64,000 nucleotides of DNA from Mesotoga sp. Brook.08.105.5.1 (lineage in GTDB: Bacteria > Thermotogota > Thermotogae > Petrotogales > Kosmotogaceae), in the NCBI RefSeq assembly GCF_002752635.1, contig NZ_AYTW01000004.1, positions 62,001 through 126,000 of the forward strand, read 5' to 3'. Positions 49,791 to 59,375 of the stretch are shown here, piece by piece (within the stretch, counting starts at the first letter, position 1; the number at the start of each line of letters is the position of its first letter). The notes beneath the pieces were generated by a model, which was given only the letters and a program-made list of their open reading frames with translations, did not search any database and was not told the DNA's origin. A program made the translations under genes and the position numbers.

Positions 49791-49814
49791 AAGGAGGGCC
49801 CAGCCCTCCTTTTC
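49791..49814 (+). terminator. Rho-independent terminator
   Basis: Perfect 9-bp stem AAGGAGGGC (49791-49799) and GCCCTCCTT (49803-49811) with CCA loop and following TTTC. Confidence 0.85.
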
Positions 49815-49877
49815 TTAACTTACATAAGGACAAGAGATATGAATCAATGCAAACTGACTTTTAGGCCAGTTTTCTAA

Positions 49878-50552
49878 TCAAATTTGGTTATTATTCTTGA
49901 ATAGATTTGTAAAGCGACCGCCAGAAAGATGTAGATGGTTCAAGAAGACCATTAGATAGCCGGTCGCGATGAAAATCAAACCGACAACAAGAGTGAAGAT
50001 GAAGAGATTTAGATATGAACCAATTCCGTTTGGATAGGCCGCAGCGGGTTTTAGAAACCAGTAAGGGAAAAAACCTGTTATGGCTCCTCGAATCACCGAA
50101 ACAACCGCGTAGGAAAGAGGATATACCGCCCAGAGTAAGGGATAGAAAAACCTATATGATTTCCCTTCTTCAAAGATTAGCCAGAAGATTATCGCGAGAA
50201 GCGGTGTAACTTAGTGCAAAAGGTTGTTAGCGAACAGAGCCTGTCCTCTGGGCCAATAGTGGTCCGAAAGAAGGAGATGGTAAATAGTCATAGTCACTGT
50301 TATCCACAACACCGAACCACCCGTGATAATGCTCAGTAATCCTGCTGTTATTTGTGATTTTGCTGTCCTTATGGAGAATACTGCATTCAAGAGGGCGACT
50401 ATTGCGACTATCAGATTCGTCTGCAAAGCGTAGTAGCTCAATTGCATCAGTGCTCCCGAAAGATTCCTGGACAATAACAGTTGAAAGGCTATTCCAGAAA
50501 GAGAGATACAGAACAACGATAATTGAGAAATCAGATTCACTTTCCTTTTCAC
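49878..50552 (-). pseudogene. Pr6Pr-type membrane protein gene interrupted by one in-frame TAA
   Basis: Two frames, 50552-50211 and onward to 49878, are in the same phase and are separated only by TAA at 50213-50211. Read through, they give a 224-residue protein with about six membrane segments: NLIVAIVALLNAVFS, then YHLLLSD...FANNLLH, stop, VTPLLAIIFWLIFEEGKSYR, then VIRGAITGFFPYWFL and a last segment. This order matches Pr6Pr family proteins, where the residue after LLH is normally Tyr; a TAT or TAC codon changed to TAA explains it. The rest is undamaged, so the loss is recent or a sequence error. Confidence 0.8.
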
Positions 50553-50764
50553 TTTGAGCTCCTAGTATCGAAGAATTCGGTTCGCTCGTAATTCAGCTCT
50601 CGGAAGAGTTTTGAGCTCCAATGATTCACAGCCAACATACTGAATTATAGAGTCTGCAAGTCTTAAAGTCCGTATTACTAGATTTCGGAAGGACTGAATC
50701 CAGGAGTATTGATTTCCTCGAGTGTCGACTCTCTCCAAGTACCTTTCTTTTTATAACAAGGAAG

Positions 50765-50770
50765 TATAAT
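50765..50770 (+). promoter_or_regulatory. Candidate -10 element
   Basis: Consensus TATAAT 46 nt before the GTG at 50811. No good -35 is present at the usual spacing. Confidence 0.35.
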
Positions 50771-50810
50771 AACATTGGTGTTACCTAATTTCAAAGGAGG
50801 GAGGCCATTT

Positions 50811-51253
50811 GTGAGACTATTTGATCTCGAGCTGAAGCAGCTTTGTGAAGAAGATGACGCTTCGGAACTAGCCCGATCCGTTAATACAACTCCGGAGAAG
50901 GTCAGAGAACGCACTTAACCTGTGTCCCTACGCTCCTAAAGGGGCTTTTGCTCTACTCCTCGACTGAGCCAGGTTTTGAATCTCTCAGCAAGGGGTTGAA
51001 GAAGCATCGGGAAGATACTCCAGAGAATGTCCGTATATCCATCTCAGCCGTTCACAAGACCAAAGAGTCTGAGATGCGTTAGCTGGACTATGTGGAAAAT
51101 GAAATGAAGAAGAATCTTGGGAGCCGACAAAACTATAGCCCAATCGTGTTTCAGGCATTCTTAGGCAACTGGCATAGTTGCTTCTGGTGGTCCTTGACAA
51201 GGAGAAAAAAGATGAAAATATTGATTCCGCGCCAACAAGTGATTGCTTTGTAA
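50811..51253 (+). pseudogene. Probable decayed gene of unknown family
   Basis: GTG 50811 follows an excellent AAAGGAGGGAGG site and opens a frame of 35 codons (starting MRLFDLELKQLCEEDD) that ends at TAA 50916-50918. The -1 frame is then open from about 50918 to 51250 apart from one TAG at 51080-51082, and encodes charged, helix-like sequence (for example GFESLSKGLKKHREDTPENV). One frameshift and one nonsense change would restore about 146 codons. I do not recognise the family. The first 35-codon frame alone could also be a real micro-ORF. Confidence 0.4.
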
Positions 51254-51449
51254 ATAGGGCAGCAGCGGAGATGTTTAGAGGATGTCATCCGATTTGCTTG
51301 ACAAGAGCAAAGAGGGGCAAGTTGTTGATTGCGAGAGTTCCTCCGTTGGGGACTTGCTCAAGAAATGGCCAAGTGAATCATGTGGTTGTGGCAGAGCAGT
51401 TGCGGGATAGTTTGAAATCAAAACCACTATATAGAAGGGAGGAAGATCA

Positions 51450-51854
51450 ATGGCGAAACTCACTATTGTAGAAGGGATCGGACCCGTGTTTGAAAAGAAG
51501 CTCAAGGATGCGGGTGTAAATTCAATCGAAGCGCTTCTGAAGACCTGCGAAACAAAGAAGGCACGAGCCGAACTTGCTAAGAAAACCGATATTCTTGAAG
51601 AGACCATCCTTACCTGGGTGAATCACGCAGATTTGATGAGAATCAAGGGAATCGGGGGAGAATACTCTGAACTACTTGAAGCAGCTGGAGTCGACACAGT
51701 GCCAGAACTCTCTAAGAGAAACGGTGATAACCTTTATGAAAAGGTAGTGGAAGTAAATGCAGCAAAGAGACTCGTGCGCAAATTACCATCCAAGAAACAG
51801 ATTCTGAATTGGATTGAGCAGGCCAAGAAGCTTCCTAGAGCGATTCAATACTGA
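51450..51854 (+). CDS. DUF4332 helix-hairpin-helix protein
   Basis: 134 residues with two helix-hairpin-helix units: IVEGIGPVFEKKLKDAGV at residues 6-23 and IKGIGGEYSELLEAAGVDTV near residue 67. This is the DUF4332 arrangement, a fold related to the non-enzymatic HhH DNA-binding modules. GGGAGGAAGATCA precedes the ATG. The gene is single, with an ATGA-free context and a terminator about 40 nt downstream. DNA binding is inferred from fold; no activity is known for the family. Confidence 0.85.
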   Translation: MAKLTIVEGIGPVFEKKLKDAGVNSIEALLKTCETKKARAELAKKTDILEETILTWVNHADLMRIKGIGGEYSELLEAAGVDTVPELSKRNGDNLYEKVVEVNAAKRLVRKLPSKKQILNWIEQAKKLPRAIQY

Positions 51855-51895
51855 GCTCCTCAGATAAGCTCAGCAGCTCGAGACTGATGAAAAGT

Positions 51896-51923
51896 GGCCG
51901 GGTGAATTCCGGCCCTTTCTTTT
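51896..51923 (+). terminator. Rho-independent terminator after the DUF4332 gene
   Basis: Stem GGCCGG (51896-51901) and CCGGCC (51909-51914), 7-nt loop, then CTTTCTTTT. Confidence 0.75.
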
Positions 51924-52033
51924 GGTTGTACTGTAGCGAGAGACTTGGGGAGAGTTGTTGGATTTGCTGCTATGGTATAATTCACAATTATTCGGTGCAG
52001 AAAGTCTCATGCTATGTTCAGGGAGGGATCTCT

Positions 52034-53023
52034 TTGAAGAAAGATGTCACCATGAGGAGCTATGTCCCAGAGAGTGACTACATGAGAATAAGAAACCTGA
52101 TAATAGAGACTTTCCCACTCTGTGGAGGACCTTTCAACTGGACCATTGACAGGTGGAATATCTGTAGATTTCACATCATACCTCTCCATAAGTACTATTC
52201 AACAAGTTATTTCGGCGTTCCGACGAGACCACATGTGGACCACAGAGACGATCTTCCTCTATGGCAAAACGGAATTGGAATCTGGGAAACCGGCGATGGA
52301 GAAGTAGTTGCTGTAGCACATTCCGAAAACGAAGAGCCCGGAGAAGCCTGGACACAAATCCATCCGAATTACGGGTTTCTTTGTCCTGAGATTATCGATT
52401 ACATTGAAGAGAACCTTGCAGACTGGGCAAATGGATATGGGTTCGTGAAACTCTATGTCAAAGATCTTGACGATCTTGAATCGGTGGTGGAGGAGAAAGG
52501 CTACATCAGACTGGAGACACCTATTCCCTACATTGTCTATGAGATTCACGATGATGCAGAGACTCCTTCCTTTCCGGTAGGATACAAAGTACTCAGTATT
52601 GCTGAAGAAGACGATCCGATCAAGAGATCAAGAGCAAAGGCGATGGCCTTTCATGGTTTTTGTCCACCTTCACATTGGCCTCCAGCAGACGCTTTCAGAG
52701 AGATTCAGAAAGCTCCTGATTACGGTAGAGAGCTAGACCTTTTTGTTGTAAGTCCCAATGGCGAGCATGTTTCCTTTTGTACGATTTGGCTCGATCTGGA
52801 AAACCGATATGGAAACTTTGAACCGGTCGGCACACACGTTGACTACAGAAATCTCGGTTTTGCAACTCAACTACTTTTGGAAGGCATTAGAAGAATGAAA
52901 TCATTTGACATTGAAAGATCATTCATGAATTCTACTGTTGAGTTCTACAGGAAATTTGGATTCAAGGATACTTCTAGATATTGCAGACCTTGGGTGAAGT
53001 ATTTCATCACCCAGAGCAATTGA
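52034..53023 (+). CDS. GNAT-family N-acetyltransferase-like protein
   Basis: 329 residues from TTG 52034, six bases after GGGAGGG. Two GNAT-like halves are seen; the C-terminal half carries the acetyl-CoA pyrophosphate loop VDYRNLGFATQLLLEGIRRM (R/Q-x-x-G-x-A type) near residue 276 and the ending NSTVEFYRKFGFKD that closes the fold. The N-terminal half resembles a degenerate first acetyltransferase domain. Substrate unknown. Upstream codons to 51887 cross the terminator and are not coding. Confidence 0.82.
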   Translation: MKKDVTMRSYVPESDYMRIRNLIIETFPLCGGPFNWTIDRWNICRFHIIPLHKYYSTSYFGVPTRPHVDHRDDLPLWQNGIGIWETGDGEVVAVAHSENEEPGEAWTQIHPNYGFLCPEIIDYIEENLADWANGYGFVKLYVKDLDDLESVVEEKGYIRLETPIPYIVYEIHDDAETPSFPVGYKVLSIAEEDDPIKRSRAKAMAFHGFCPPSHWPPADAFREIQKAPDYGRELDLFVVSPNGEHVSFCTIWLDLENRYGNFEPVGTHVDYRNLGFATQLLLEGIRRMKSFDIERSFMNSTVEFYRKFGFKDTSRYCRPWVKYFITQSN

Positions 53024-53089
53024 GGTCAGTTCATTGAGGGCCTTCTCAAAACCAGGAAACTCGAATTCCTGTTGATGCAGGGGGGAACA

Positions 53090-55765
53090 ATGCAGAAGAG
53101 TATTGAAAACACAAAGTGGTATAAGCTTTCGGTAGAGGAAACTCTCCAGAATCTGGATAGCTCGAAGGAGGGAATCTCATCAGAAGAAGTCAAAGAGAGG
53201 TTAAACAGATTCGGTCCAAATGAACTCCCGAAGAAAAAACCCGTCACTATCCTCCAGATAATTCTCTCGCAGTTCAAGGACCCTTTGATCTACATACTCC
53301 TGATTGCCGGATTCATTTCCGTGATAATTGGTGAACCCGATGATGCAATCTTTATACTTGCCGTAGTTGTCCTGAACGCAATTATCGGAACAACTCAAGA
53401 ATTCAAGGCCGAGAAGAGCGCCGAGGCTCTATTGAAAATCATGAAAGTGGAATCAAGAGTAATACGCAATGGGGAGACCAGAACGGTAAACTCAAATGAA
53501 CTGGTGCCTGGAGACATTGTTCTTGCCGAGTCGGGTGATAGGTTATCCGCTGATATCAGGTTAATAGAAACCAACAATCTTTCTGTCGACGAGTCGTTCC
53601 TAACAGGCGAATCTACTACCGTTGAGAAGAACACGGATCAACTCGATGAAGATCTTGAGATAGGCGATCGAAAGAACCTGGCATTTGCCGGTTCAACAGT
53701 AATAACGGGTAGAGCAAAGGGAGTCGTAGTCGCAACAGGCAACAGCACCGAAATTGGAAAGATTGCAGAAGTCGTAACTGGATCCGAGCAAGGAAAGGCT
53801 CCTCTCGTGATTAGGATGGAGGAATTCACGCGCAAGATTGCATATATTGTGCTGATAGCAGCGGCGGGATTCGCTCTGCTCAGACTCTTGCAAGGATACC
53901 CTCTTTCCGACGTATTCTTTCTCGCCGTGGCGCTCTCTGTTTCCGCCATCCCCGAGGGGCTTCCCGTTGCTCTAACTGTTGCGCTTTCAGTCGCAACGAG
54001 CAGGATGGCAAAAAGGAACGTTATTGTCAGAAAGCTCGAAGCAGTTGAGAGTCTCGGAAGTTGCACCGTCATCGCCAGTGACAAAACCGGAACACTCACA
54101 GTTAATCAGCAGACTGCAAGAATTGTAAGACTAGCTTCTGGAAAGGACTATGAAATAAGTGGTGAAGGATATAACGACAAAGGAGAGTTTCAAGGAATCG
54201 AACATGAGATTCCCGAAGCTCTGAAAGAACTAATAAAGATTTCCGTTATAGCCAATGAAGGTGTTCTCGAAAAGGAGAACGACCAGTGGCATCAAAGTGG
54301 TGACGCAATGGACGTTGCTCTTCTCTCAATGGCCTACAAATCGGGTCTTTCACCGAAGTCACTTCGTGAAGAGACTCGGGTATTGAGAGAAGTTCCATAC
54401 GAATCGGAGAAGAGATACTCTGCAGCCATTTATGAATACCAGGGAAAAAAGATATGTGCTATGAAGGGAGCGGTCGAGACGATCCTTTCGAGATGCAAAA
54501 CTGTGTTGAATGATGATGGTAGCACCAATGAGCTCGACAGCAAAGAAATTGAGGCTAAAGCGCTTTCGTTGGCTGAAGGCGGCTACAGAGTGCTCGCCTT
54601 CGCTTCAGGTGAAGTAGACCGTGATGATATTGAGATTGATGAGATTAACGACCTTGTGTTCATCGGACTAGTCGGATTCATAGATCCGCTGAGGCCGGAA
54701 GTCAAAGGTGCGGTCAGAGAAAGCCAGGATGCTGGAGTCAAAGTCATTATGATAACTGGAGATCACCCGTCTACGGCCAAAGCAATTGCAGAAGAACTCG
54801 AAATCATAGGAAAGAACGACAAAGTAGTTACGGGCAAAGACCTCGAGAGCGCTGGCGACCACGAAAGCAAAGAATTTGCCAACCTATGCCTTTCTTCTAA
54901 TGTCTTTGCAAGAGTTTCTCCAGTCCAGAAGCTTCATATCGTTGAAGCACTGAAGAGAGAAGGCCACTTCGTAGCAGTTACGGGTGATGGTGTGAATGAC
55001 GCTCCTGCACTGCAAAGGGCAAACATTGGTGTAGCAATGGGCTCGGGTACAGATGTTGCCAAAGATACCGGTTCGATAATCATCACAGATGATAATTTTG
55101 CTTCGATAGTATCGGGAATAGAGGAGGGTAGGTTCGCGTTTGCAAACGTTCGCAAAGTGATCTACTTATTGATATCGACTGGCGCCGCTGAACTTCTGCT
55201 ATTTGTTCTCGCGGTGATCTTCAATGTTCCTCTTCCTTTAGTTGCGGTTCAGATTCTCTGGCTAAACCTTGTCACGAATGGAATACAAGACGTTGCCCTT
55301 GCCTTCGAGAAAGGCGAACCCGGGGTGATGAAGAATCCCCCAAGAAGAACAGACCAGGGGATCTTCGACAGATTGATGATTGGAGAGACACTCTTGTCAG
55401 GGTTCTCAATGGGGCTTGTTGCCTTTGTTGCCTGGATGGTGTTTCTGGGTTCCGGAATGGAAGAGGACTCCGCAAGAAATCTACTTCTTCTTCTGTTTGT
55501 CCTTATGCAAAATGTTCATGTTTTCAATTGCAGATCAGAAACAGAGTCGGCCTTCAGAGTACCCCTTAGGAGAAACTACATTCTGGTTTTTGGAGTTATT
55601 GCAGCACACGGCCTCCACCTGATTGCAATGAACACTTCCTTATTCCAGAACTTGCTCGGTGTTTCTCCTGTTTCGATCTCCCAGTGGCTGATTTTGCTGG
55701 CATGTGCAGCGCCTCTGTTGGTAGTGATGGAGCTTTTCAAGCTATTCCAAAGAAGAAGCTCTTAA
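53090..55765 (+). CDS. P-type cation-transporting ATPase (P2 type)
   Basis: 891 residues from ATG 53090, after GGGGGGAACA. N-terminal cation-ATPase domain, then membrane helices with SAIPEGLPVALTVAL (the metal-site helix M4), actuator motif TGES, phosphorylation site SDKTGTLT, MITGDHP and hinge TGDGVNDAPAL; a C-terminal four-helix domain closes the protein. The IPEGLP motif indicates the P2A/P2B Ca2+ branch or close relatives, so Ca2+ (or Mn2+) efflux is probable. No partner gene is adjacent. Catalytic residues are complete. Confidence 0.9.
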   Translation: MQKSIENTKWYKLSVEETLQNLDSSKEGISSEEVKERLNRFGPNELPKKKPVTILQIILSQFKDPLIYILLIAGFISVIIGEPDDAIFILAVVVLNAIIGTTQEFKAEKSAEALLKIMKVESRVIRNGETRTVNSNELVPGDIVLAESGDRLSADIRLIETNNLSVDESFLTGESTTVEKNTDQLDEDLEIGDRKNLAFAGSTVITGRAKGVVVATGNSTEIGKIAEVVTGSEQGKAPLVIRMEEFTRKIAYIVLIAAAGFALLRLLQGYPLSDVFFLAVALSVSAIPEGLPVALTVALSVATSRMAKRNVIVRKLEAVESLGSCTVIASDKTGTLTVNQQTARIVRLASGKDYEISGEGYNDKGEFQGIEHEIPEALKELIKISVIANEGVLEKENDQWHQSGDAMDVALLSMAYKSGLSPKSLREETRVLREVPYESEKRYSAAIYEYQGKKICAMKGAVETILSRCKTVLNDDGSTNELDSKEIEAKALSLAEGGYRVLAFASGEVDRDDIEIDEINDLVFIGLVGFIDPLRPEVKGAVRESQDAGVKVIMITGDHPSTAKAIAEELEIIGKNDKVVTGKDLESAGDHESKEFANLCLSSNVFARVSPVQKLHIVEALKREGHFVAVTGDGVNDAPALQRANIGVAMGSGTDVAKDTGSIIITDDNFASIVSGIEEGRFAFANVRKVIYLLISTGAAELLLFVLAVIFNVPLPLVAVQILWLNLVTNGIQDVALAFEKGEPGVMKNPPRRTDQGIFDRLMIGETLLSGFSMGLVAFVAWMVFLGSGMEEDSARNLLLLLFVLMQNVHVFNCRSETESAFRVPLRRNYILVFGVIAAHGLHLIAMNTSLFQNLLGVSPVSISQWLILLACAAPLLVVMELFKLFQRRSS

Positions 55766-55787
55766 CTGATAACGGTCATAAAACTAA

Positions 55788-56612
55788 TTAAGCTCCAAGA
55801 TCTGAGTTCTTCATAATGAAGCCTAGAAGCAGGCTGTTCAGTACGTCTGGCTTTTCAAATATTGTCACGTGACCACAATCAGGAATAACAGCGAATTCCG
55901 ATCTCTGGATCCTGTCCGCCATGATTTTCGAAAACCTCCTGGGCTTCAGAATATCTTCTTCACCACAGACTAGAAGCGTTGGGCAGCTGATTCTTCCAAG
56001 CGAATCGCTCATGTACACGTCGCTCAAGAACGTATCATACAGAGTTATCTGGCCCTCGAAGTAGTCCTCTGATACCCTTTTCAATGCATTCGCTCGCTCT
56101 TCAAGCATCTTGATATTGCTCTTGATGAAGGAATTGCTGTAGATTGTCGGCACCATATTCCAGAAGAATTTCACAGGGTCACCTTTGCCAGCTGCTTCTT
56201 TCCAATTGCGGATAAAAAGCTTTAGAACCTCGTCGAGCTCACTCACCGAATCAATGATTGAAATTGACTTAACCATCTCAGGAAAATCAATGGCAAATCT
56301 TAGAGCTACTTCGCCTCCGTAAGAAGTACCGATTATGTGCACTTTGTCAATATCCAGTTCCTTCATTAGAAGCAAAGCCTCTTCAGCATGCTCTCTGAAC
56401 GTGTAAGGCCCAGCCGGTTTTTCCGAGAGAAGCTGGCCCTTGAAATCGTGAAGGAGAATCTTGTACCCGAATCTCTCAAAGACACCTGTTTGCAGCGACC
56501 AGCTGTTCGTCGAAGCCATGACTCCATTGAAAAAGGCGACCGTCTCGCTTCCTCCTTCATTGCCTCTAATCTCGTAGTAAAGTCGAGTTCCATTAATTGT
56601 CTTGTAAGCCAT
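55788..56612 (-). CDS. Alpha/beta-hydrolase fold protein
   Basis: 274 residues with the complete hydrolase triad: nucleophile Ser in IGTSYGGEVAL near residue 97, Asp in CGEEDILKP and His in DCGHVTIFEKP. An oxyanion-type FFNGVMAS segment lies near residue 27. Family members are esterases, lipases or C-C hydrolases and the substrate cannot be told from sequence. No signal peptide. Start ATG 56612 follows AAAGGGAGGACAAA. Its 3' end meets the convergent P-type ATPase gene 22 nt away. Confidence 0.87.
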   Translation of the reverse strand: MAYKTINGTRLYYEIRGNEGGSETVAFFNGVMASTNSWSLQTGVFERFGYKILLHDFKGQLLSEKPAGPYTFREHAEEALLLMKELDIDKVHIIGTSYGGEVALRFAIDFPEMVKSISIIDSVSELDEVLKLFIRNWKEAAGKGDPVKFFWNMVPTIYSNSFIKSNIKMLEERANALKRVSEDYFEGQITLYDTFLSDVYMSDSLGRISCPTLLVCGEEDILKPRRFSKIMADRIQRSEFAVIPDCGHVTIFEKPDVLNSLLLGFIMKNSDLGA

Positions 56613-56693
56613 TTTGTCCTCCCTTTATTGCCTTGCTGCTTAATAGCATTTCATGAGCAGCGGGATTACGATATTGCTCTTATAGAATGCACA

Positions 56694-57311
56694 TCAACAT
56701 ATTAACATATTAACGGATTGCTTCGCTGAAGAAATTCCTGAAGCCATTACGACGCTATAAGCACTGGCCCTTTCTTCGTCGGTAAGGTCAACAAAGTACT
56801 TACCCGACTGAACATCAACAGAGAGCGAATTCATAGGGAACCCTTCAACTCTTATCGAATGCGGCTTGCTCACAAGATAAAACGTCTCTTCTATCGTGTC
56901 ATCCATCAGCCAGCGTTTTCGATCGTCGCTCAAGACAAGAAAGATGGCGTTTCTATAATGAGCCACTGTCCGCCCTCCGAGTCCGGCTACGAGCCTACTG
57001 TAGTAGTCGATCATTTCGTCGTCATTCATAACCTTGTCACCCAGCCTTCTGTTCTTCACTCCAGGCTGAAGTTCAGAATCTAGGCCTTCGATGTAAAGTC
57101 AGGAGTCGCAAGCAAAGATGGGTTTGCCAATTAAGCGATAGTAAGCCTCCACCTTTGTCTTGGCATTTTCGAGAGGACTAATTCCGGACTCCTCAACAGT
57201 CGGAAGATGATCGAGTGAACAGGGGTCTTTTATCTGGAGATCTAGTCCATCAAGCATCTTCTTCATGCTCGTCACTTTTGCCGGGTTTCTTGTACCATAG
57301 ACAAGCTCCAT
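56694..57311 (-). pseudogene. rdgB: RdgB/HAM1 non-canonical purine NTP pyrophosphatase gene with one in-frame TGA
   Basis: Two same-phase frames are separated only by TGA (57101-57099). Before it is the HAM1 N-terminus ELVYGTRNPAKV, then VEESGISPLENAKTKVEAYY and ends FACDS; after it comes LYIEGLDSELQPGV and, later, the C-terminal GFPMNSLSV region. Homologues read DSGLYI there, so a GGA to TGA change disrupts Gly. The full frame would be 205 codons, the usual length. ATG 57311 follows GGGGTGCAAGG. The enzyme removes dITP and XTP from nucleotide pools; it would be lost here unless read through. Confidence 0.85.
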
Positions 57312-57634
57312 CCTTGCACCCCTACGAACCACATTGTACTCCCTTCTTTCATGATAACATTCGATAGCTTATTAGAAACTTCTTCATATGGTGCCTCTCT
57401 GAGGTTCCCCTGCTATTGACCTGGAGATAAGATAAACAAGAGCTCCACTAGGGTGTCGGACTTCCCGGAGCCGTGCTTTGTGTAGATTTGTCCAGGCCGC
57501 ACTGTGTTCGAATTACGAAAACTTATAATGAAAGTGTAGGGAGTAGACTTCAATTGCCGAATTTCAACCGCAATAGCGACCCTTGCTGAATCAACCAAAG
57601 CCACTTCCTGGATGAGAGATTGGGAGGGTTCAAT
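57312..57634. other. Intergenic region between rdgB and the next gene
   Basis: About 320 bases between divergent genes. A minus-strand frame at 57604-57413 lacks a binding site and shows no family pattern. No hairpin or promoter is clear; GGGAGGG serves the gene starting at 57635. Confidence 0.35.
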
Positions 57635-58165
57635 ATGAGGCTACTGCCGGTTGCTCTGTCTATCCTTCCAATTGCTCTTAGTGCAACTTTCATGGAGCAC
57701 AAAAGAGAAGACACTATTTTAGACGGTAGTGGAAAGGCCCTGATATCGAGAATGGAATGTGTTCCGGCTTCTGCCCTTGCTTCACTGTACAGAATTCACT
57801 GGGAATATGTCGAAAAGCTCGGGGAAGAACAAGACTTCTTTTCACAGGCATCAACGGAACTGAAATTCCTGCTTCCGGGTGAGTTAGCCTGGAATTCTGC
57901 TCAGCGGGATCGTGAAACAGATTCACTTTTCAGAACTATGGAAGGACAGATAAATGGATTTTCAGTCCATAGATCAGGCGATGATCTCTGGACAATAGAG
58001 ACAGGACCAGCTGAGAAACTGATGGAGGAATACTTCGAATTCATCTTCTCACAGATGATGTTTCAGACGATGTTCCTGGAATCTCTTGAGAAGCCCTCTA
58101 AAGAATTCCAGGATCTTTCAGTGACGGAGCAATTACTCACACGAAGATCACAAAAATCGCCCTAG
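57635..58165 (+). CDS. Hypothetical protein with N-terminal signal-like segment
   Basis: 176 residues from ATG 57635, six bases after GGGAGGG. Residues 1-20 are hydrophobic (MRLLPVALSILPIALSATF) and may be a signal peptide. The rest is a mixed helix-strand protein with a methionine-rich helix EFIFSQMMFQTMFLESLE near residue 145. No family recognised. The C-terminal end (residues after about 162) may be altered: another frame continues with plausible coding sequence for 20 codons, so a late frameshift is possible. Function unknown. Confidence 0.5.
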   Translation: MRLLPVALSILPIALSATFMEHKREDTILDGSGKALISRMECVPASALASLYRIHWEYVEKLGEEQDFFSQASTELKFLLPGELAWNSAQRDRETDSLFRTMEGQINGFSVHRSGDDLWTIETGPAEKLMEEYFEFIFSQMMFQTMFLESLEKPSKEFQDLSVTEQLLTRRSQKSP

Positions 58166-58814
58166 CCGAAGGCCAAAAGCCATCAACCTCTGAACAACTA
58201 GGATGATTGAACTGTCTGGTTGACTTCGGAGGCCGCTCAAAGGTGGCGGCCACACTCTCGGTGGCGAATAACACCCTGTACTTGATTGAGAGTCTCGATT
58301 CTTCCTTGTCATGACCAACCACGCTTTTCGAGCAAAGGGGCGTCTTTATCAAGATGCTCTATAACAACAGCAGGTTCAAGGCAGAGTATCGTCCTCCGGA
58401 GAAGGATTGTACGAACTATACGTAGCATAAGCGATCAAAACGATGCAGGCTTCGGACGTGACGCGGGTGACTCTCGTCCAGAATTTCCCCGCTGCCGGCT
58501 CCACCCAGTCTGCCGCTACCCATACCGGTACGCTTATTGAGTCAGTTATAGCGGTTCACAGAATATAAGCTATCAAATTTCGCAGAAGGAGCAGAGTGGT
58601 TCTTGAGAATCGTCAAACAATCTGGTGGTGGAGAGCACACGTTCTCTGTCTCCAGAGGACCTCTGCTGAAAGACCGGTGAAGTGAATGAAACGCCGAGAG
58701 GAAAACCGGTTTCCGCATGATTGAAAGCAGTAGTGAGTATGCTTTTGCTTCTTTCTGAAGACTTCTCGTCTCTCGGTGTGTTACTATCTAGGTATCTCAC
58801 ACCAGGAGCTTCAG
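58166..58814. other. Non-coding region, possibly decayed
   Basis: About 650 bases with no gene I can support. Several short frames occur in both directions, the longest being minus-strand 58869-58573, which lacks a binding site and opposes the mntP start. The middle part (58430-58530) is more GC-rich than its surroundings. CAGGAG at 58804-58809 is the mntP binding site. Confidence 0.4.
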
Positions 58815-59363
58815 ATGGAGAACCTGCTCGTCGCAACCGGTCTAGCACTGGACGCATTTGCCGTTTCAATATGTGCTGGAATCTCTCTGGAGGATGTAAC
58901 CTGCAGACATGTTTTCAGGGTAGCATTTCATTTTGGACTGTTCCAGTTTGTAATGCCGATCATCGGATACTTCCTCGCAGCAAGCTTTCGAGACTATATA
59001 ATGGATTTCGATCACTGGATTGCCTTTATTCTTCTTGGAATTATCGGCGGAAAGATGCTGCTCGAATCTCTTGACAGGAAAGAAGAAGTCTCATGCAAGG
59101 ATCGAACCAGAGGCCTTACGCTCATCTTACTTTCGATAGCTACCTCTATAGATGCGCTGGCTGTAGGGAGTGCATACGCATTCCTTGGAAAACCAATCAT
59201 CCTCACTGCTATGATGACGGGATTGATAACTGCAACGCTCTCCGCTCTAGGTGTAACGGGCGGACAGAGACTGGGTCAGAAATTCGGCAAGTTGATGGAA
59301 GCAACCGGAGGAATTGTGCTAATCTCGATTGGACTAAAGATCCTCTTCGAACATCTCTACTAG
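58815..59363 (+). CDS. mntP: Putative manganese efflux pump MntP
   Basis: 182 residues from ATG 58815, after CAGGAGCTTCAG. Six membrane segments in two homologous halves, each with a conserved acidic motif: ALDAFAVS near residue 10 and SIDALAVG near residue 115. These are the metal-binding Asp positions of MntP (DUF204). It exports Mn2+, protecting against overload. The start codon choice omits an upstream frame (58776) that lies before the binding site. No adjacent Mn-responsive regulator or yybP-ykoY riboswitch pattern is recognised. Confidence 0.9.
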   Translation: MENLLVATGLALDAFAVSICAGISLEDVTCRHVFRVAFHFGLFQFVMPIIGYFLAASFRDYIMDFDHWIAFILLGIIGGKMLLESLDRKEEVSCKDRTRGLTLILLSIATSIDALAVGSAYAFLGKPIILTAMMTGLITATLSALGVTGGQRLGQKFGKLMEATGGIVLISIGLKILFEHLY

Positions 59364-59375
59364 GTCTATTTAGGT

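Noticed and set aside
57099-57101. TGA read as glycine or selenocysteine in rdgB
   Set aside because: Many genes here terminate at TGA, the position is a conserved Gly and not Cys or Sec, and no SECIS-like hairpin was seen next to it.
57413-57604. 63-codon minus-strand frame upstream of the 57635 gene
   Set aside because: No binding site, no family pattern, and it covers the likely promoter region of the plus-strand gene.
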